DNA from: Aurifilum marmelostoma
Taxonomy: Eukaryota > Ascomycota > Sordariomycetes > Diaporthales > Cryphonectriaceae
Length of the DNA: 64,000 nt
Assembly (NCBI GenBank): GCA_027559495.1
Contig: JAMXSV010000003.1
Coordinates: forward strand, 3,162,001 to 3,226,000
Reading direction: 5' to 3'
Within the stretch, counting starts at the first letter, position 1; each line of letters begins with the position of its first letter. The notes beneath the pieces are model-generated. The model made no database searches, was not told the DNA's origin, and was given only the letters and a program-made list of their open reading frames with translations. Made by a program: the position numbers and the translations under genes. Positions 21,400-32,374 of the stretch are shown piece after piece.

Positions 21400-23304
21400 T
21401 TAGTACTCAGCCTCCAGGTCTCCCTCATCGCCCATGGAATCGGCAGCAACCTCCTCGTAATCGCGCTCAAGAGCAGCGAGATCTTCCCGGGCCTCGGAAA
21501 ACTCACCCTCCTCCATACCCTCACCAACATACCAGTGAACGAAAGCACGCTTGGAATACATAAGATCGAACTTGGAGGACAGAGCGGACCAAGCCTCGGC
21601 GATCGCAGTCGTGTTGGACAGCATGCACCTGAAAAAATTGTTAGGATCTTGTCTCGAACGAGTTGAGGGTAGCAAATGCTTACACGGCGCGGTTGACCTT
21701 GGCGAGATCACCGTTGGGGACCTGCTCAGGGGCCTGGAAGCAGATACCCAGCTTAAAGCCAGTCGGGCACCAGTCGACGAACTGAATGGTGCGCTTGGTC
21801 TTCAGGGTGGCCACAGCAGCGTGGGCGTCCTTGGGGACGACGTCACCGCGGTAGAGCAAGCAGGTAGCCATGTACTTGCCGTTCCTGGGGTCACACTTGA
21901 CCATCTGGTTGTATGGCTCGAAGCAAGACATGGTCATCTCCTGGACCGAGTTGGCCTCGTGGGCAGCCTTGGCAGCAGAGATGACGGGGGCGTAGGCGAC
22001 CAGAGGGAAGTGAATACGAGGGTATGGGACCAGGTTGGTCTGGAACTCGTTCAGATCGACGTTGAGGGAGCCATCGAAACGCAGGGAGGCGGTGATCGAA
22101 GACACGACTATGTGTTTGTCAGCAAAAGCTATCTACAGTCTTTGTGCGCACGCAAGGACATACCCTGGGCAATCAGGCGGTTGAGGTTGATGTAGTCAGG
22201 GCGCTCGAGGCCGAGGTTGCGACGGCAGATGTCGTAGATCGCCTCGTTGTCCACCATGAAGGAGCAGTCGGCGTGCTCCAGGGTGGTGTGGGTGGTAAGG
22301 ATAGAGTTGTAAGGCTCAACGACGGAGGTGGCGGTCTGTGGGGCGGGGTAGACACAGAACTCCAGCTTGCTCTTCTTTCCGTAGTCAACGGAGAGGCGCT
22401 CCATCAGCAGAGCGCCGAAGCCAGAGCCGGTACCACCACCGAAGGAATGGAAGACGAGGAATCCCTGGAGACCGGCGCAGCTGTCGGCGACGCGGCGGAT
22501 CTTGTCGAGGACGCCATCGATAAGCTCCTTGCCGACGGTGTAGTGACCACGAGCGTAGTTGTTGGAGGCATCCTCCTTGCCGGTGATCATGTGCTCCGGG
22601 TGGAACAGGCTTCGGTAGGGACCGGTGCGGACCTCGTCGACGACGTTGGGCTCGAGATCGCAGTAGATGGTTCGCGGGACGTACTTGCCCTGGCCTGTAT
22701 GATTTGCAACGCGTCAGATAGTGTTCTTCCAGGCGCGTATCAGCTAGCGAGGCGCATACCGGTCTCGGAAAAGAAGGTGCTGAAGCCGTGGTCGGGGTCA
22801 GCGGCCTTGCGCTCTTCGGTCAGGTATCCATCGGGCTGCAAGAGATAACGCGTTAGTAAACAGCCAGCGCTCGAAAGGGGGATGGTCTCTGGATCTTGAA
22901 AACGCACCTGGATGCCGTGCTCGAGGCAGTAGAGCTAGAAGAAAACATGTCAAAGGTCAGTGACGGTTCGTTTGGTGGGTTGTTTCGCATGATTGGGCGC
23001 GCGGCAATATTTGTTGACATGTTGACGGTGGCGGGACAACTCGGGGGCGACGCGCAGATCTCTGCGACACAACTGCTCAGGACACAAGCTTACCTCCCAG
23101 CACGAGTTGGCGATCTGGCAACCAGCCTGGCCGACTAAGAGACGGAAAAAGAATCAATACACAATCATCATCGTCAGAAGGTATCGCGGGGCGAAGATCA
23201 TCCTGCAGGGGGCTTTCTCCTTGGTGAGGGACCGGCGGAGAGACGCGTGACGGAAGAAAAAGGAGAGGGAAAAGCTCACCGTTGACGCTGATAATCTCAC
23301 GCAT
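21400..23304 (-). CDS. tubA: Alpha-tubulin
   Basis: Seven exons (23304-23280, 23134-23094, 22934-22908, 22835-22760, 22694-22164, 22107-21684, 21628-21400) encode 450 residues, the normal length. Alpha-tubulin pairs with beta-tubulin to form microtubules. The N-terminus is MREIISVNVGQAGCQIAN; the GTP loop FGGGTGSGFG is present, and the GTPase-activating glutamate is E254 in DLNEFQTN, at the canonical position. The C-terminus ends in EY, so the tyrosination site is kept. The loop around residue 40 reads TEERKAADPDHGFST, the usual fungal form lacking the acetylated Lys40 of animals. Introns are 145, 159, 72, 65, 56 and 55 bp; five of the six lie at or near the 5' end, leaving a 25-nt first exon and a 27-nt third exon. 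It should be highly expressed. Confidence 0.97.
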
Positions 23305-26185
23305 GATTGCGACGACGGCTCAACGACACGAGATAGACGGTGGTTTGAATGAATGGGACAGACAACAGAAAGAAGGGAGGAGGAGAAAAGGCAGCTGTGG
23401 GCAGGGTTGGCAGCTCGTCAGTCTCGAGAGCGGGCGGCACGACGGTGAGGATGGGATGGGAAGTTGTGTTTAGGGTCTGGGAATCAGGTCGCCGCACGTT
23501 GCTCCTCAACCTTGCAAGGGTGGTGTGGGGTTTGTTGGTATTCTTTGGCAGCAGCCTGATGAAATTTTGGGTGCTCAGTGCTTCAGCGGTCAAGCAAGTG
23601 TTGCAGTGCTGCAGTCAGCTGTCACTTCTTCCAGGCTACCACTGTAAACCGGCAGGGGGTGGGGGGGATTTTAGGGTCTCCCTAGGCCTGTGTCGCTGTG
23701 TCGCTGGGCTCCATGGGTTCCGCGGGAGAGGGCAACCGCAGGGGTGTTTCAGCGTACAGCGCACCTCCCACTCACTGCTGGACAAGAAGACACCTTCTGC
23801 CACAGCACCACACCTGCGAAGATTGGCGCTATCAATCTCGCTCCTGTCATTCGACGACTGCTAGATACGACACGCCCATTTCGGCAAGCGCGTCTCCCCC
23901 TGACTACTGCCCTGTACCATCTCACAGCAGTTAGCAGCAGTGCTACCAAGGCCGTTGCCCCCCCCACCTGCCCACCTACGAGGTAAGTTGGTCCCTGCTT
24001 CGTAGCTTCTCATTCGCTGAGAGCATCTCGCGTAGAGCGTGGCGCGACGCGGCCTAAGCTTCTCCAATAATAATGCCGGTGGACGAGAACCCATTTCAAA
24101 TCTTTCACTCTTGCTCATCTCCCCTATAAAGGACCTGCTCATCCAAGGAACCGTGCACATATTTTTGCTAGCTGTTCCGGGGGCCTCGTCAGTCTCGGCC
24201 TGGATTTTGAAGGCAGTGATCACGGCATATGGAAGATGTAAGCCAATTATGACAGCAACGCATTTTCTCCGCCCTCAAGTCGGGGAGGGATTTCACGCTT
24301 GATTTCTGAAGCTGGTCAGATTAGTCAAGGCCGAAATCGCTGCGGCCGCCGCAGCCAGGCCTCAACGAGTCTTTGCCACATCTCCAGCCCCTTTCCGATA
24401 ACTTGAACCTTATATACCGTGTCCATCATGTGTGACGTGCTCAAAGGATGGGTCCTTTGGAGAGGGCTTACTTTGTATTTCCATGAGTATGATTTATGCA
24501 TGGCATAAGTGGAAAGTGCTTGACCTTGTGCGCTACATCCGCAGACCATATTACGACCATGTGTGCAAAGTAACGAGAGCCTCTGGTTCTTTGACCAACT
24601 TCATTCTCGCCGGAGGTGTCCATGGTCTTCTCCGCTCCGACCGTCCTTGGAATAAGAATTGAAAGTACAAGGTAGAATATGTACAGCAATGCAAAAGGTT
24701 ATGATGCTCTGTTCCACCAATTAATTACTGCTGTGCAGACACCAAAGGTGGGCGGAAACAATCACACATATCTTGCTGGCAACTAATGCCACGCGCTGAT
24801 CGGGTCCACAGATGTGCAGTGCCTATCACTAGACATGCAATATCATTGACAGGCTCACTAGCATGGACGCCGTACATGGCACACAGGACACATAGGTTGA
24901 CACCAACATTCTTTGCTTTTTTCAAGGCTGATAATATTTTGAAGAATGTTTTGGTCCTTTCCTCTTTAAGAACATGCCATACTGTGCTCATGAAGTCTCG
25001 GTCCTGTGCGGCGCTGATTTTCGGCATGTCTTATACACTATGATGAATGGTCTCAGTTGGCCAGGGCCGTTGGTGCTGGTGCTCCTGAGATGTGTACACT
25101 GCCATGATCGGTTGTCTCAGACCAAAGCTGGGAATCAGGAGGAGGGCGGCAAGATCCGTATGCCTCGTCTGAAATTCTATAGACTACTCCCACTTTATCA
25201 CCTTACCAATGCTGTGTTTCATTCCTCAGCACACACTTCTCACACCATGTGTTTGTATTGGAACTTTCAGCATATCTGGTAAAACCTGTCTATGATACAG
25301 ACCCTTATGGGGTATATACTTGCATGCATTATTCAGCACATCAAGCAGAAGCGAGTGACAAGGATTCGCACATCTTGGGTGAGAGAATATGGTATTGCAA
25401 GACGGAATGGAAATCAGCAGTTGAGCTTGTATTGGCTCTGTGATTGTTGTTCAAAAACGTGAGTTGAATATCTGTCCTTTCCAGAGACCTTCTGTGCAGT
25501 ATCATGTTGCAGCCTAGGAATCCAGCCACCTGGTCCAAGAATTCTTGGCCCATGACTCTTGCTCTAGATCCTATTCATCCTGAGTGGGATGCCAAGGATC
25601 TCATCACAGTACCATGAATTGCATACTATGTAGTTTGACAGAAATCTGTTCTCTTGTGAACATCAAGTTCTATTTCAGCAGGTTGCCGCAGATAACAAGA
25701 TACAGTGCCATAATAGCAGATGCATGGCTCGAGGTTGATCTAAACTTTAGCGCTAGACTGGGAACAGATCGGGGTCACAACGTGTATAGTGGACACCTAA
25801 GACGATCTCAGCGTGAGGCTCAGGCACACCAAAGTACCTGCTGGCCCTGCCAGCCGTGGTACACCATCCCTCCCGGGACCTGGGGACAGAACAGGGGTGC
25901 TCTGTGTCAAGAAAACTTGTCCTCTTTGGGGGAGCTCTCCAGAACACTGACAAAGACGTAAATAGTAAAGGCCACATTCCCACTTCCTCATCTTTAAACC
26001 ACCTCTGATGCCGTCTTCAGATGGCCCGCCCATTCTCCTTCTGTAACATTTCCAATTTGCTTTTCCTGCTATCACGTTGACCTCTCCTTTCAACATTCCT
26101 CTGGCAGCTTCACTTACCACAGTCCGCCTGAGCGATCTCTCACAAACGGAGTGGGCGCAACACCCCACCATCGAACCCGCCCACC
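23305..26185. other. Divergent promoter region of alpha-tubulin and LHS1
   Basis: About 2.9 kb. The 600 bp next to tubulin are GC-rich; about 24400-25700 is AT-richer, with no frame above 125 codons and no family resemblance, so it may be decayed repeat DNA. A UPRE-like site lies 103 bp before the LHS1 start. Confidence 0.45.
26073..26083 (+). promoter_or_regulatory. Possible unfolded-protein-response element upstream of LHS1
   Basis: CACGTTGACCT matches the Aspergillus HacA site as I recall it, CAN(G/A)NTG(T/G)CCT, at all but one position (A where T or G is expected). It lies 103 bp upstream of an ER chaperone start, where such a site is expected. A one-mismatch hit of this length can arise by chance. 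Confidence 0.3.
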
Positions 26186-29100
26186 ATGGCGAGGACCATG
26201 TTCTCTCCCCTGCGCGTCATTCTATGCGCCATCTTCCTCTTTACCACACATGTCTTCGCTGCCTCTGCAGTGTTGGGCGTCGACCTCGGCACGGAATACA
26301 TCAAGGCTGCCCTTGTGAAACCTGGCATTCCTCTCGAAATCGTCCTCACCAAAGACTCGCGCCGAAAAGAGACCTCCGCCGTCGCATTCAAGCCTTCACA
26401 GAATGGCCCCAAGGCCGGTGTCTTTCCCGAGCGACTGTACGGCTCTGACGCCATGGCCCTCTCTGCCCGCTTCCCTGGCGACGTCTACCCGAACTTGAAG
26501 ACCCTCCTCGGTCTCCCAGTCGACAGTGACGAGGTCAGGGAGTACGCCGCCCGACACCCCGCCCTACAGCTCGAGAGCCACAATGTGAAGGGGACCGTGG
26601 CGTTCAAGAGCAAGGATGCTTTCAGCGCTGAGGAGCAGGCGTGGCTGGTCGAGGAGCTATTGGCCATGGAGCTGCAGAGCATCCAGAAAAACGCAGAGAA
26701 CATGGCGGGACCGGACACGACCGTCCGCAGCGTCGTCCTCACTGTGCCGCCCTTCTATACAATCGAGGAGAAGCGCGCCGTCGAGACCGCTGCCGAGATG
26801 GCTGGTCTCAAGGTGCTGTCCCTCATAAGCGATGGCCTGGCCGTGGGTCTCAACTATGCGACCAGCAGAACCTTCCCCAACATCAACAAGGGCGAGGCGC
26901 CGGAATACCACATGATCTTCGACATGGGCGCTGGATCTACAAAGGCCACCGTCCTGAAGATGCAGGCTCGTGAGGTCAAGGACGTCGGCAAGTTCAACAA
27001 GACGATTCAGGAGGTCGTCGTGCTGGGCAGCGGATGGGATCGGTCTCTGGGCGGTGATGCTCTGAACGGAATCATTGTCGATGACATGGTCGAGAAGTTT
27101 GTCGAGTCGCCCGGGGCTAAGAAGGTCGGAGCCACGGCTGAGGGAGTCAAGAACCACGGTCGTGCCATGGCGAAGCTGTGGAAGGATGCCGAGAGGCTGC
27201 GGCACGTGTTGAGCGCCAACCAGAACACCCAGGCTAGCTTCGAAGGTCTCTATGAGGATGTTGACTTCAAATACAAGACCACGAGGGCTGAGTTCGAGGC
27301 TCTGGTTGAGGCACACGCTGCTCGAGTTGGAGGCGCAATCCAGAGCGCTCTCGATATGGCAGGCCTGAATGTGGCAGACCTCAACGATGTCATTCTCCAC
27401 GGTGGTGCCACGCGCACGCCGTTCGTCCAAAAGGAGCTGGAGAAGATCTTTGGTACCGGCGACAAGATCCGCAGCAACGTGAACTCGGACGAATCTGCTG
27501 TCTTCGGTGCAGGATTCCGCGCTGCAGAGCTCAGCCCCAGCTTCCGTGTCAAGGAGATCAGAATTTCGGAGGGCGCTGCCTATCCGTCTGGCATGAAATG
27601 GACGGATGACAAGAACAAGGCCCGTCACCAGCGGATTTGGACCCCTACCTCTCACCTCGGAGCGGCTGCCAAGGAATTCACGTTCGCCAACAACAAAGAC
27701 TTCTCGATCGAGTTCTACCAAGAAATTCCTGCTTCTTCTGCGGACGTTACCCCCGGCATCGAGGAGAAGGCTACCAAGACCTTGAGCACCAAGAACCTGA
27801 CCGAGACGGTCTCGATGATGAAGGAGAAGTACTCCTGTGAGCCTTCGGACATCCAGTTCAAGGTCAGCCTGCGTCTGTCCAGCGAGAATGGCGAGGTCGA
27901 GGTTACCAAGGCTCATGTCGAGTGCGAGGCTGAGATCGTCGAGAAGGAGAGCTTGATGGACGGCGTTAAGAACTTGTTCGGCTTCGGCGACAAGAAGGAC
28001 CAGAAGCCTCTCAAGGATGGCGAATCTTCCGAGTCTGTTGAGGAGGCCTCTGCTGCCGACTCGTCGACGTCGTCGTCGTCATCATCATCTTCTTCCACAA
28101 CATCCACGACCGAGACTACTACCGAGGCTGCGTCATCTGCTCCGGCCTCTGAATCTGCTGAGGGCAAGGAGAAGAGGACAAGACAGATGGTCTCCATCAA
28201 TGTCAAGTATGAGCTCCCAAGGACCGGCGCAGCACAGCTAGATAAGCTCGACATTCTTCAGTCCAAGGACAGACTCAAGGCGTTTGAGCAGTCTGACAAG
28301 GCTCGCCGCCAGCGCGAAGAAGCGCTCAACCAGCTAGAGGCCTTCACCTACAAGTCCCGAGACCTGCTCGATAGTGAGGTCTTCATCGCTGTTTCTACGG
28401 AAGCCGAGCGGAAGTTGCTCGAGGAGAAGAGCAGTGCGGCTAGCGATTGGCTGTATGCCGACGGCGCCGATGCCTCCAAGGACGAGTTGAAGAAGCGGCT
28501 CAAGGAGCTGCAAGATATCGTAACACCCATTCAGAACCGTATCGAGGAGGGAACTGAGCGTCCCAAGCTGCTGGGCGACCTGAAAGACGCGCTCAAGCAG
28601 ACAGAGGAATTTGTGAACAATATCAAGGATAAGATCGCCGAGTACGACGCGTGGACATCCTCTGCTTCAACGGCAACCTCCTCGTCCGACTCGTCTACAG
28701 TCACCGCCGCCCCATCTGGCGACTTCGATGATCTGGAGGACGACACCACGACTACCTCTACCCGCGCTGCAAAGATGGAAGATGTCCTCAAGGAGCGTGG
28801 TCCCGTGCCACCGCTCTACACCCTCGATGATCTAAAGGAGACAGAGGACATCTACGCCAAGATCACGGCATGGCTGGAGGAGATCGAGCCCAAGCAGGAC
28901 AAGCTTGGCGCCACGGACGACCCAGTGATGACGGTTAAGGCCCTGAAGGAGTGGCGCCAGAAGCTGGACAAGGCAGGGATGGACCTGGCCATGAAGAGCG
29001 TCAAGAACTTCGACAAGAAGAAGAGCAAGTCTTCCTCGTCCAAGACCAAGAAGTCCAAGACCAGCAGCACAACGAGCAGTACTGGCTCGGACCGGACGAT

Positions 29101-29251
29101 CGAGATAGGCAAGGATGGCCAGATGCCATCTGCCGAGGAGCTCGAGGAGATGATAAGGCAGTGGGAGCAGCAGGAAGGTAAAACTGCTGCCGAGAAGGGC
29201 AGCGAGGAGAAGATGAAGGGGGAGTACGAGCACAAGAAGGATGAGCTGTGA
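26186..29251 (+). CDS. lhs1: ER-lumenal Hsp70-like chaperone LHS1 (GRP170/HYOU1 family)
   Basis: A single 1021-codon exon. Residues 1-25 are a signal peptide ending HVFA. The Hsp70 ATPase domain starts at VLGVDLGTEYIKAALV (about 29-44), with the second phosphate loop at IFDMGAGSTKATVLK (about 243-257) and the adenosine motif at LHGGATRTPF (about 402-411). A substrate-binding beta domain follows, then an acidic Ser/Thr-rich insertion (about 620-655) and a long helical lid. The chain ends HKKDEL, an ER retrieval signal. Proteins of this family act as nucleotide-exchange factor for BiP/Kar2 and as holdase during import and folding. Two further low-complexity linkers, near 828-862 and a Lys/Ser-rich one at 945-968, are longer than I would expect. 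A 419-codon frame on the opposite strand (26657-27916) is a codon-bias shadow. Intronless; a UPRE-like site lies upstream. Confidence 0.95.
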   Translation: MARTMFSPLRVILCAIFLFTTHVFAASAVLGVDLGTEYIKAALVKPGIPLEIVLTKDSRRKETSAVAFKPSQNGPKAGVFPERLYGSDAMALSARFPGDVYPNLKTLLGLPVDSDEVREYAARHPALQLESHNVKGTVAFKSKDAFSAEEQAWLVEELLAMELQSIQKNAENMAGPDTTVRSVVLTVPPFYTIEEKRAVETAAEMAGLKVLSLISDGLAVGLNYATSRTFPNINKGEAPEYHMIFDMGAGSTKATVLKMQAREVKDVGKFNKTIQEVVVLGSGWDRSLGGDALNGIIVDDMVEKFVESPGAKKVGATAEGVKNHGRAMAKLWKDAERLRHVLSANQNTQASFEGLYEDVDFKYKTTRAEFEALVEAHAARVGGAIQSALDMAGLNVADLNDVILHGGATRTPFVQKELEKIFGTGDKIRSNVNSDESAVFGAGFRAAELSPSFRVKEIRISEGAAYPSGMKWTDDKNKARHQRIWTPTSHLGAAAKEFTFANNKDFSIEFYQEIPASSADVTPGIEEKATKTLSTKNLTETVSMMKEKYSCEPSDIQFKVSLRLSSENGEVEVTKAHVECEAEIVEKESLMDGVKNLFGFGDKKDQKPLKDGESSESVEEASAADSSTSSSSSSSSSTTSTTETTTEAASSAPASESAEGKEKRTRQMVSINVKYELPRTGAAQLDKLDILQSKDRLKAFEQSDKARRQREEALNQLEAFTYKSRDLLDSEVFIAVSTEAERKLLEEKSSAASDWLYADGADASKDELKKRLKELQDIVTPIQNRIEEGTERPKLLGDLKDALKQTEEFVNNIKDKIAEYDAWTSSASTATSSSDSSTVTAAPSGDFDDLEDDTTTTSTRAAKMEDVLKERGPVPPLYTLDDLKETEDIYAKITAWLEEIEPKQDKLGATDDPVMTVKALKEWRQKLDKAGMDLAMKSVKNFDKKKSKSSSSKTKKSKTSSTTSSTGSDRTIEIGKDGQMPSAEELEEMIRQWEQQEGKTAAEKGSEEKMKGEYEHKKDEL

Positions 29252-30938
29252 TCCTGATGTTCCCGAAAAGCTCAAGTGTTTTGACTGCATACATGGTTAC
29301 ATTTTAGATACGGCGAACAGACTAGAGTAATGGAGTTACCGGTCTCTGCTTCATAAATCCTCAGCGAAGAAGAAATTCAAGAGACATTGCAGGCTGGTGT
29401 TTGCCCTTGGACTACAATGCCATGTTTTCTTCCCTAAGCGAAGCGACTCGAATCACCATTATCATCAATATCACCATGACCAGCTTGTCAAAGAGGCGGT
29501 CCGCCGCGTCCTCAGAGCCAACCCTCCCCCCCCCCGGGCCCCCGGCCACAAAAACCTTGGAAGGCATCTTTCTCTCTCTCGTTGTCTGTATTTGATCTGA
29601 TTGCAACAATATCAAACAATGGCTTGAGCTTCATTGCATTTGATGTGCGTTGCTGCCTGCGCAATATAGCCGTGTGGGTTGATTCAGCCTCGTTGGTCGA
29701 AGACGGGGCCGTCTCTTGGAATCGCTTTGTAACCCACCGGCCCTTGTCATTTGGGCAATTCCGGTTTAAGGGATATTGTTCGGTCTTGTGCATCTCCAAA
29801 TGACCTGCAAAAGATCCTGGTTGCACGTTTCAAGTGCTCTGTCGCTAATGCGGCCAGCCGTGGAGACTGGACAGTCGTAATCGCGTTGATTGGACCAGAT
29901 GCCGCGGGTAACATGGAGGACGGGAAGGCAAGCTCGGCGAGGACACAGAAGTCAAGGAGACTCGCCAGCAGTGGAAATAGATTGGTTCCTCTCAACGGTC
30001 TCGGACGGGGAAAAGAGTCTCGAGGACGTGTTGGCTCGGGAAGTGTATAGACGATGCAGCTTTCTGGACAGCGTTTCGACAGCCTTGCAAACGGCAGCAG
30101 CACGTCCTCCCAGGCCCGCCTGTCCCTTCCATTTCTGGTTATCAGGACACCTGCATACGCGTATCTCTCCCTCAAGCAGCTTAGGCAGACATCTGGGGAG
30201 GAAATTGCCTTGCTGTCTCTCCCCCTTCCACCCCGCAGTATCCGCGTTCCTTCTCTTTCTCTTCTCCTCTAAACTCGTTTCTGTCCAGTCCAGCTTTACC
30301 TTCTTCTCACATTCCTCACTTGTGTGTGCATTCGCCCAACTCGAATCACCTGCAACCACTGGCAGCTGGATCTACCTGGCTCACTTGAAGGCAGGCCAGC
30401 AGCTCCTCCTACTCACATTTCCTTGTACAGGAAAAGTTCTCTCCCTTTCGGAGCCTCCCTTGAAAGCTTGACTCTTGTAGTCAGAGCACACCGACTGTCA
30501 CCTCCCCATCGTCATTGATATCGGCCACCTCTCTTTCTACCTCACGCTGAGCAAGACACTCAGCTGTCTTTAATTCTTGACCAGAACACCTGTGGGTACT
30601 CCTTTCTTCCCTTCCCAGCTCTCTCTAAAGATGGGCGTTCCCTAGACGCATCCTGGGGCACACTTTGGTCACCAACCATTTCCAGCAGTACAGCCTTACA
30701 TATTTGTTACTTGTCCTTATAAGTTGCCTCAAACCTGATCAACGAATACACAGGAAACGGCCCTCCACTGCCGACATCCATTCCAGTGAGAATTATCCAA
30801 GCAGACTCAGCGGCGTGGTGGTGATGGAGCATTGACTGATATTGATCAAGCAGTCTCTACTTTATTTCACTGCCCTCCTCAAGACCTGAACATCTTCCTG
30901 CTTTGGCCACATCGCAAACAAGTCCAACAGCAGTCGCA
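29252..30938. other. Spacer with a long pyrimidine-rich leader
   Basis: About 1.7 kb between LHS1 and the protease gene. A C10 run followed by G/C sits at 29526-29535. From about 30080 to 30620 the plus strand is strongly CT-rich, which suggests the protease promoter or 5' UTR. The 193-codon frame at 29890-30471 has CT-driven Ser/Leu/Phe composition and is not supported. Confidence 0.5.
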
Positions 30939-32374
30939 ATGCAGGTCTTGACAACCAGCATGTCAGCCTACTGGCTGGGCATCTTGATGTTCATTACTGT
31001 CGTCAGCAGCTCTCCCTCTTTCTTAAGCCGCTCCTACAATGGATTCAGCCTAAATACCATTCGAAATGCCAACTACAATCCCAATGGTGTTACTGCCAAG
31101 CAGAAGGCTGTCCTCAAATACGCGCACCTAGTTGACTTCGATGTCAACGCATTCGTCACAGTTTGTGAGTGTCTTCTGCTTGCCTGCTGCACCATAGGTT
31201 GATCAGGTGTGCTCACAAGCGAGGAACAGCGAGCGAGGTCAGCGGCTTTGTAGAGGCGAATGATCGCGAGTGGTTGTGCCCTGTTAGCATCGGAACTCCG
31301 GCCCAGACGGTTAACCTCGATCTCGACACTGGTTCCGCTGACCTGTGAGTCCTCTGACATATTCCATCATTATCCTGCACTGTACTCTTTACGGAAGAGA
31401 TCCTGACCCTGTGCCCGCCGATAGTTGGGTCTTTTCTACTGATTCGGCCACCCGTAAAGGTCAGCTTGGAAACCGCCGAGTCTACGACGCTGCCAACTCT
31501 ACGACTTCTGGTCCCATCAATGGCAGCTCTTGGTCAATCAGCTATGGTCAGTTTCGCTCCCATGTGTGTTTGGCGCGCACGAAGTATCTAGCTGACAAGA
31601 ACAGGCGATGGCAGCTACGCGGGCGGCAAGGTCTACACAGACATCGTTCAGATCGGCGGTCTACGGGTTTCCAATGCCACGGTTGAGGTAGCTAGCAGCT
31701 ACAGCTCGAATTTGGTCAAGGATGATGCTCCTCTGTCCGGTCTGATGGGTCTTGCCATTAATCTCACCACTACCGCCACGCCGGCAATGCCTCCCATCCT
31801 CAGCCAGCTCAGGGCCCAGAGTATCGAACACATCGCTGTGGACCTACAATACCACGCAAACGGTACGTATAACTTTGGTGCCATTGACCACTCGGCCTAT
31901 CTTGGCGAGATGACATACCGCCCTGTCAAGCCTGGCAAGGGCTACTGGTGGATCGAGCTGCAGACGATGCGCGTGGGCCAGTCCAACGAGACCATGATCC
32001 ACACCTGGGATGCGATTGTCGACACGGGCACGAGCTTGTTTCTAGGCCCATCTGATATCGTCAGGGCGTACTACAAGGCTGTGCCCACCGCCGAGTACAG
32101 CCAAGGGGATAACGCATACGTTTTCCCCTGCAATACGACGCTGCCCGATTTTCACTTCGGCTTTAGCAATGACTGGAGTGAGTTCACTGTCCCGGGCAGA
32201 TTCATGAATTACTCCATCGCACCTGTGGCCGGCGCCCCTTGGTGCTATGGAGGAATCCAAGAGAGCAACATGGGCTTCTCCATCATGGGTGACGTCTTCC
32301 TCAAGGCTGTTTACCTCGACTTCAATGTTGCCAACCAGACTGTTGGGTTCGCGTCGAAGCATCTGTACATGTGA
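30939..32374 (+). CDS. Secreted pepsin-like aspartic protease (family A1)
   Basis: Four exons (30939-31164, 31230-31344, 31425-31546, 31605-32374) with introns of 65, 80 and 58 bp encode 410 residues. Residues 1-25 form a signal peptide and about 26-85 a propeptide. The mature enzyme has both catalytic aspartates: D108 in LDLDTGSADLW and D294 in AIVDTGTSLFLG. The flap region SISYGDGSYAGG and the C-terminal IMGDVFLKAVYLDFNVANQ are typical of fungal aspergillopepsin/penicillopepsin relatives. It should cleave proteins at acid pH outside the cell. Ala replaces the second Ser of the usual DTGSSD motif (DTGSAD), a tolerated variant. Several NxS/T sites are present. Met at 30939 is preferred; a second Met at 30960 gives a shorter signal peptide. 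There is no C-terminal GPI tail. Confidence 0.88.

Noticed and set aside
17355..23304. A secondary-metabolite cluster around the polytopic membrane protein
   Set aside because: Neighbours are DUF3712 and alpha-tubulin; no synthase, P450 or regulator is present.
26171..26178. Other TCGAACC words (4793, 26171, 46976, 47288) as tRNA B boxes
   Set aside because: All lack paired stems and flanking tRNA arms.
26657..27916. 419-codon open frame antisense to LHS1
   Set aside because: Its composition follows from the third-position GC bias of LHS1 read backward; no domain and no promoter context.
29890..30471. 193-codon plus-strand frame before the protease gene
   Set aside because: Ser/Leu/Phe-rich product dictated by the CT-rich leader; no resemblance to known proteins.
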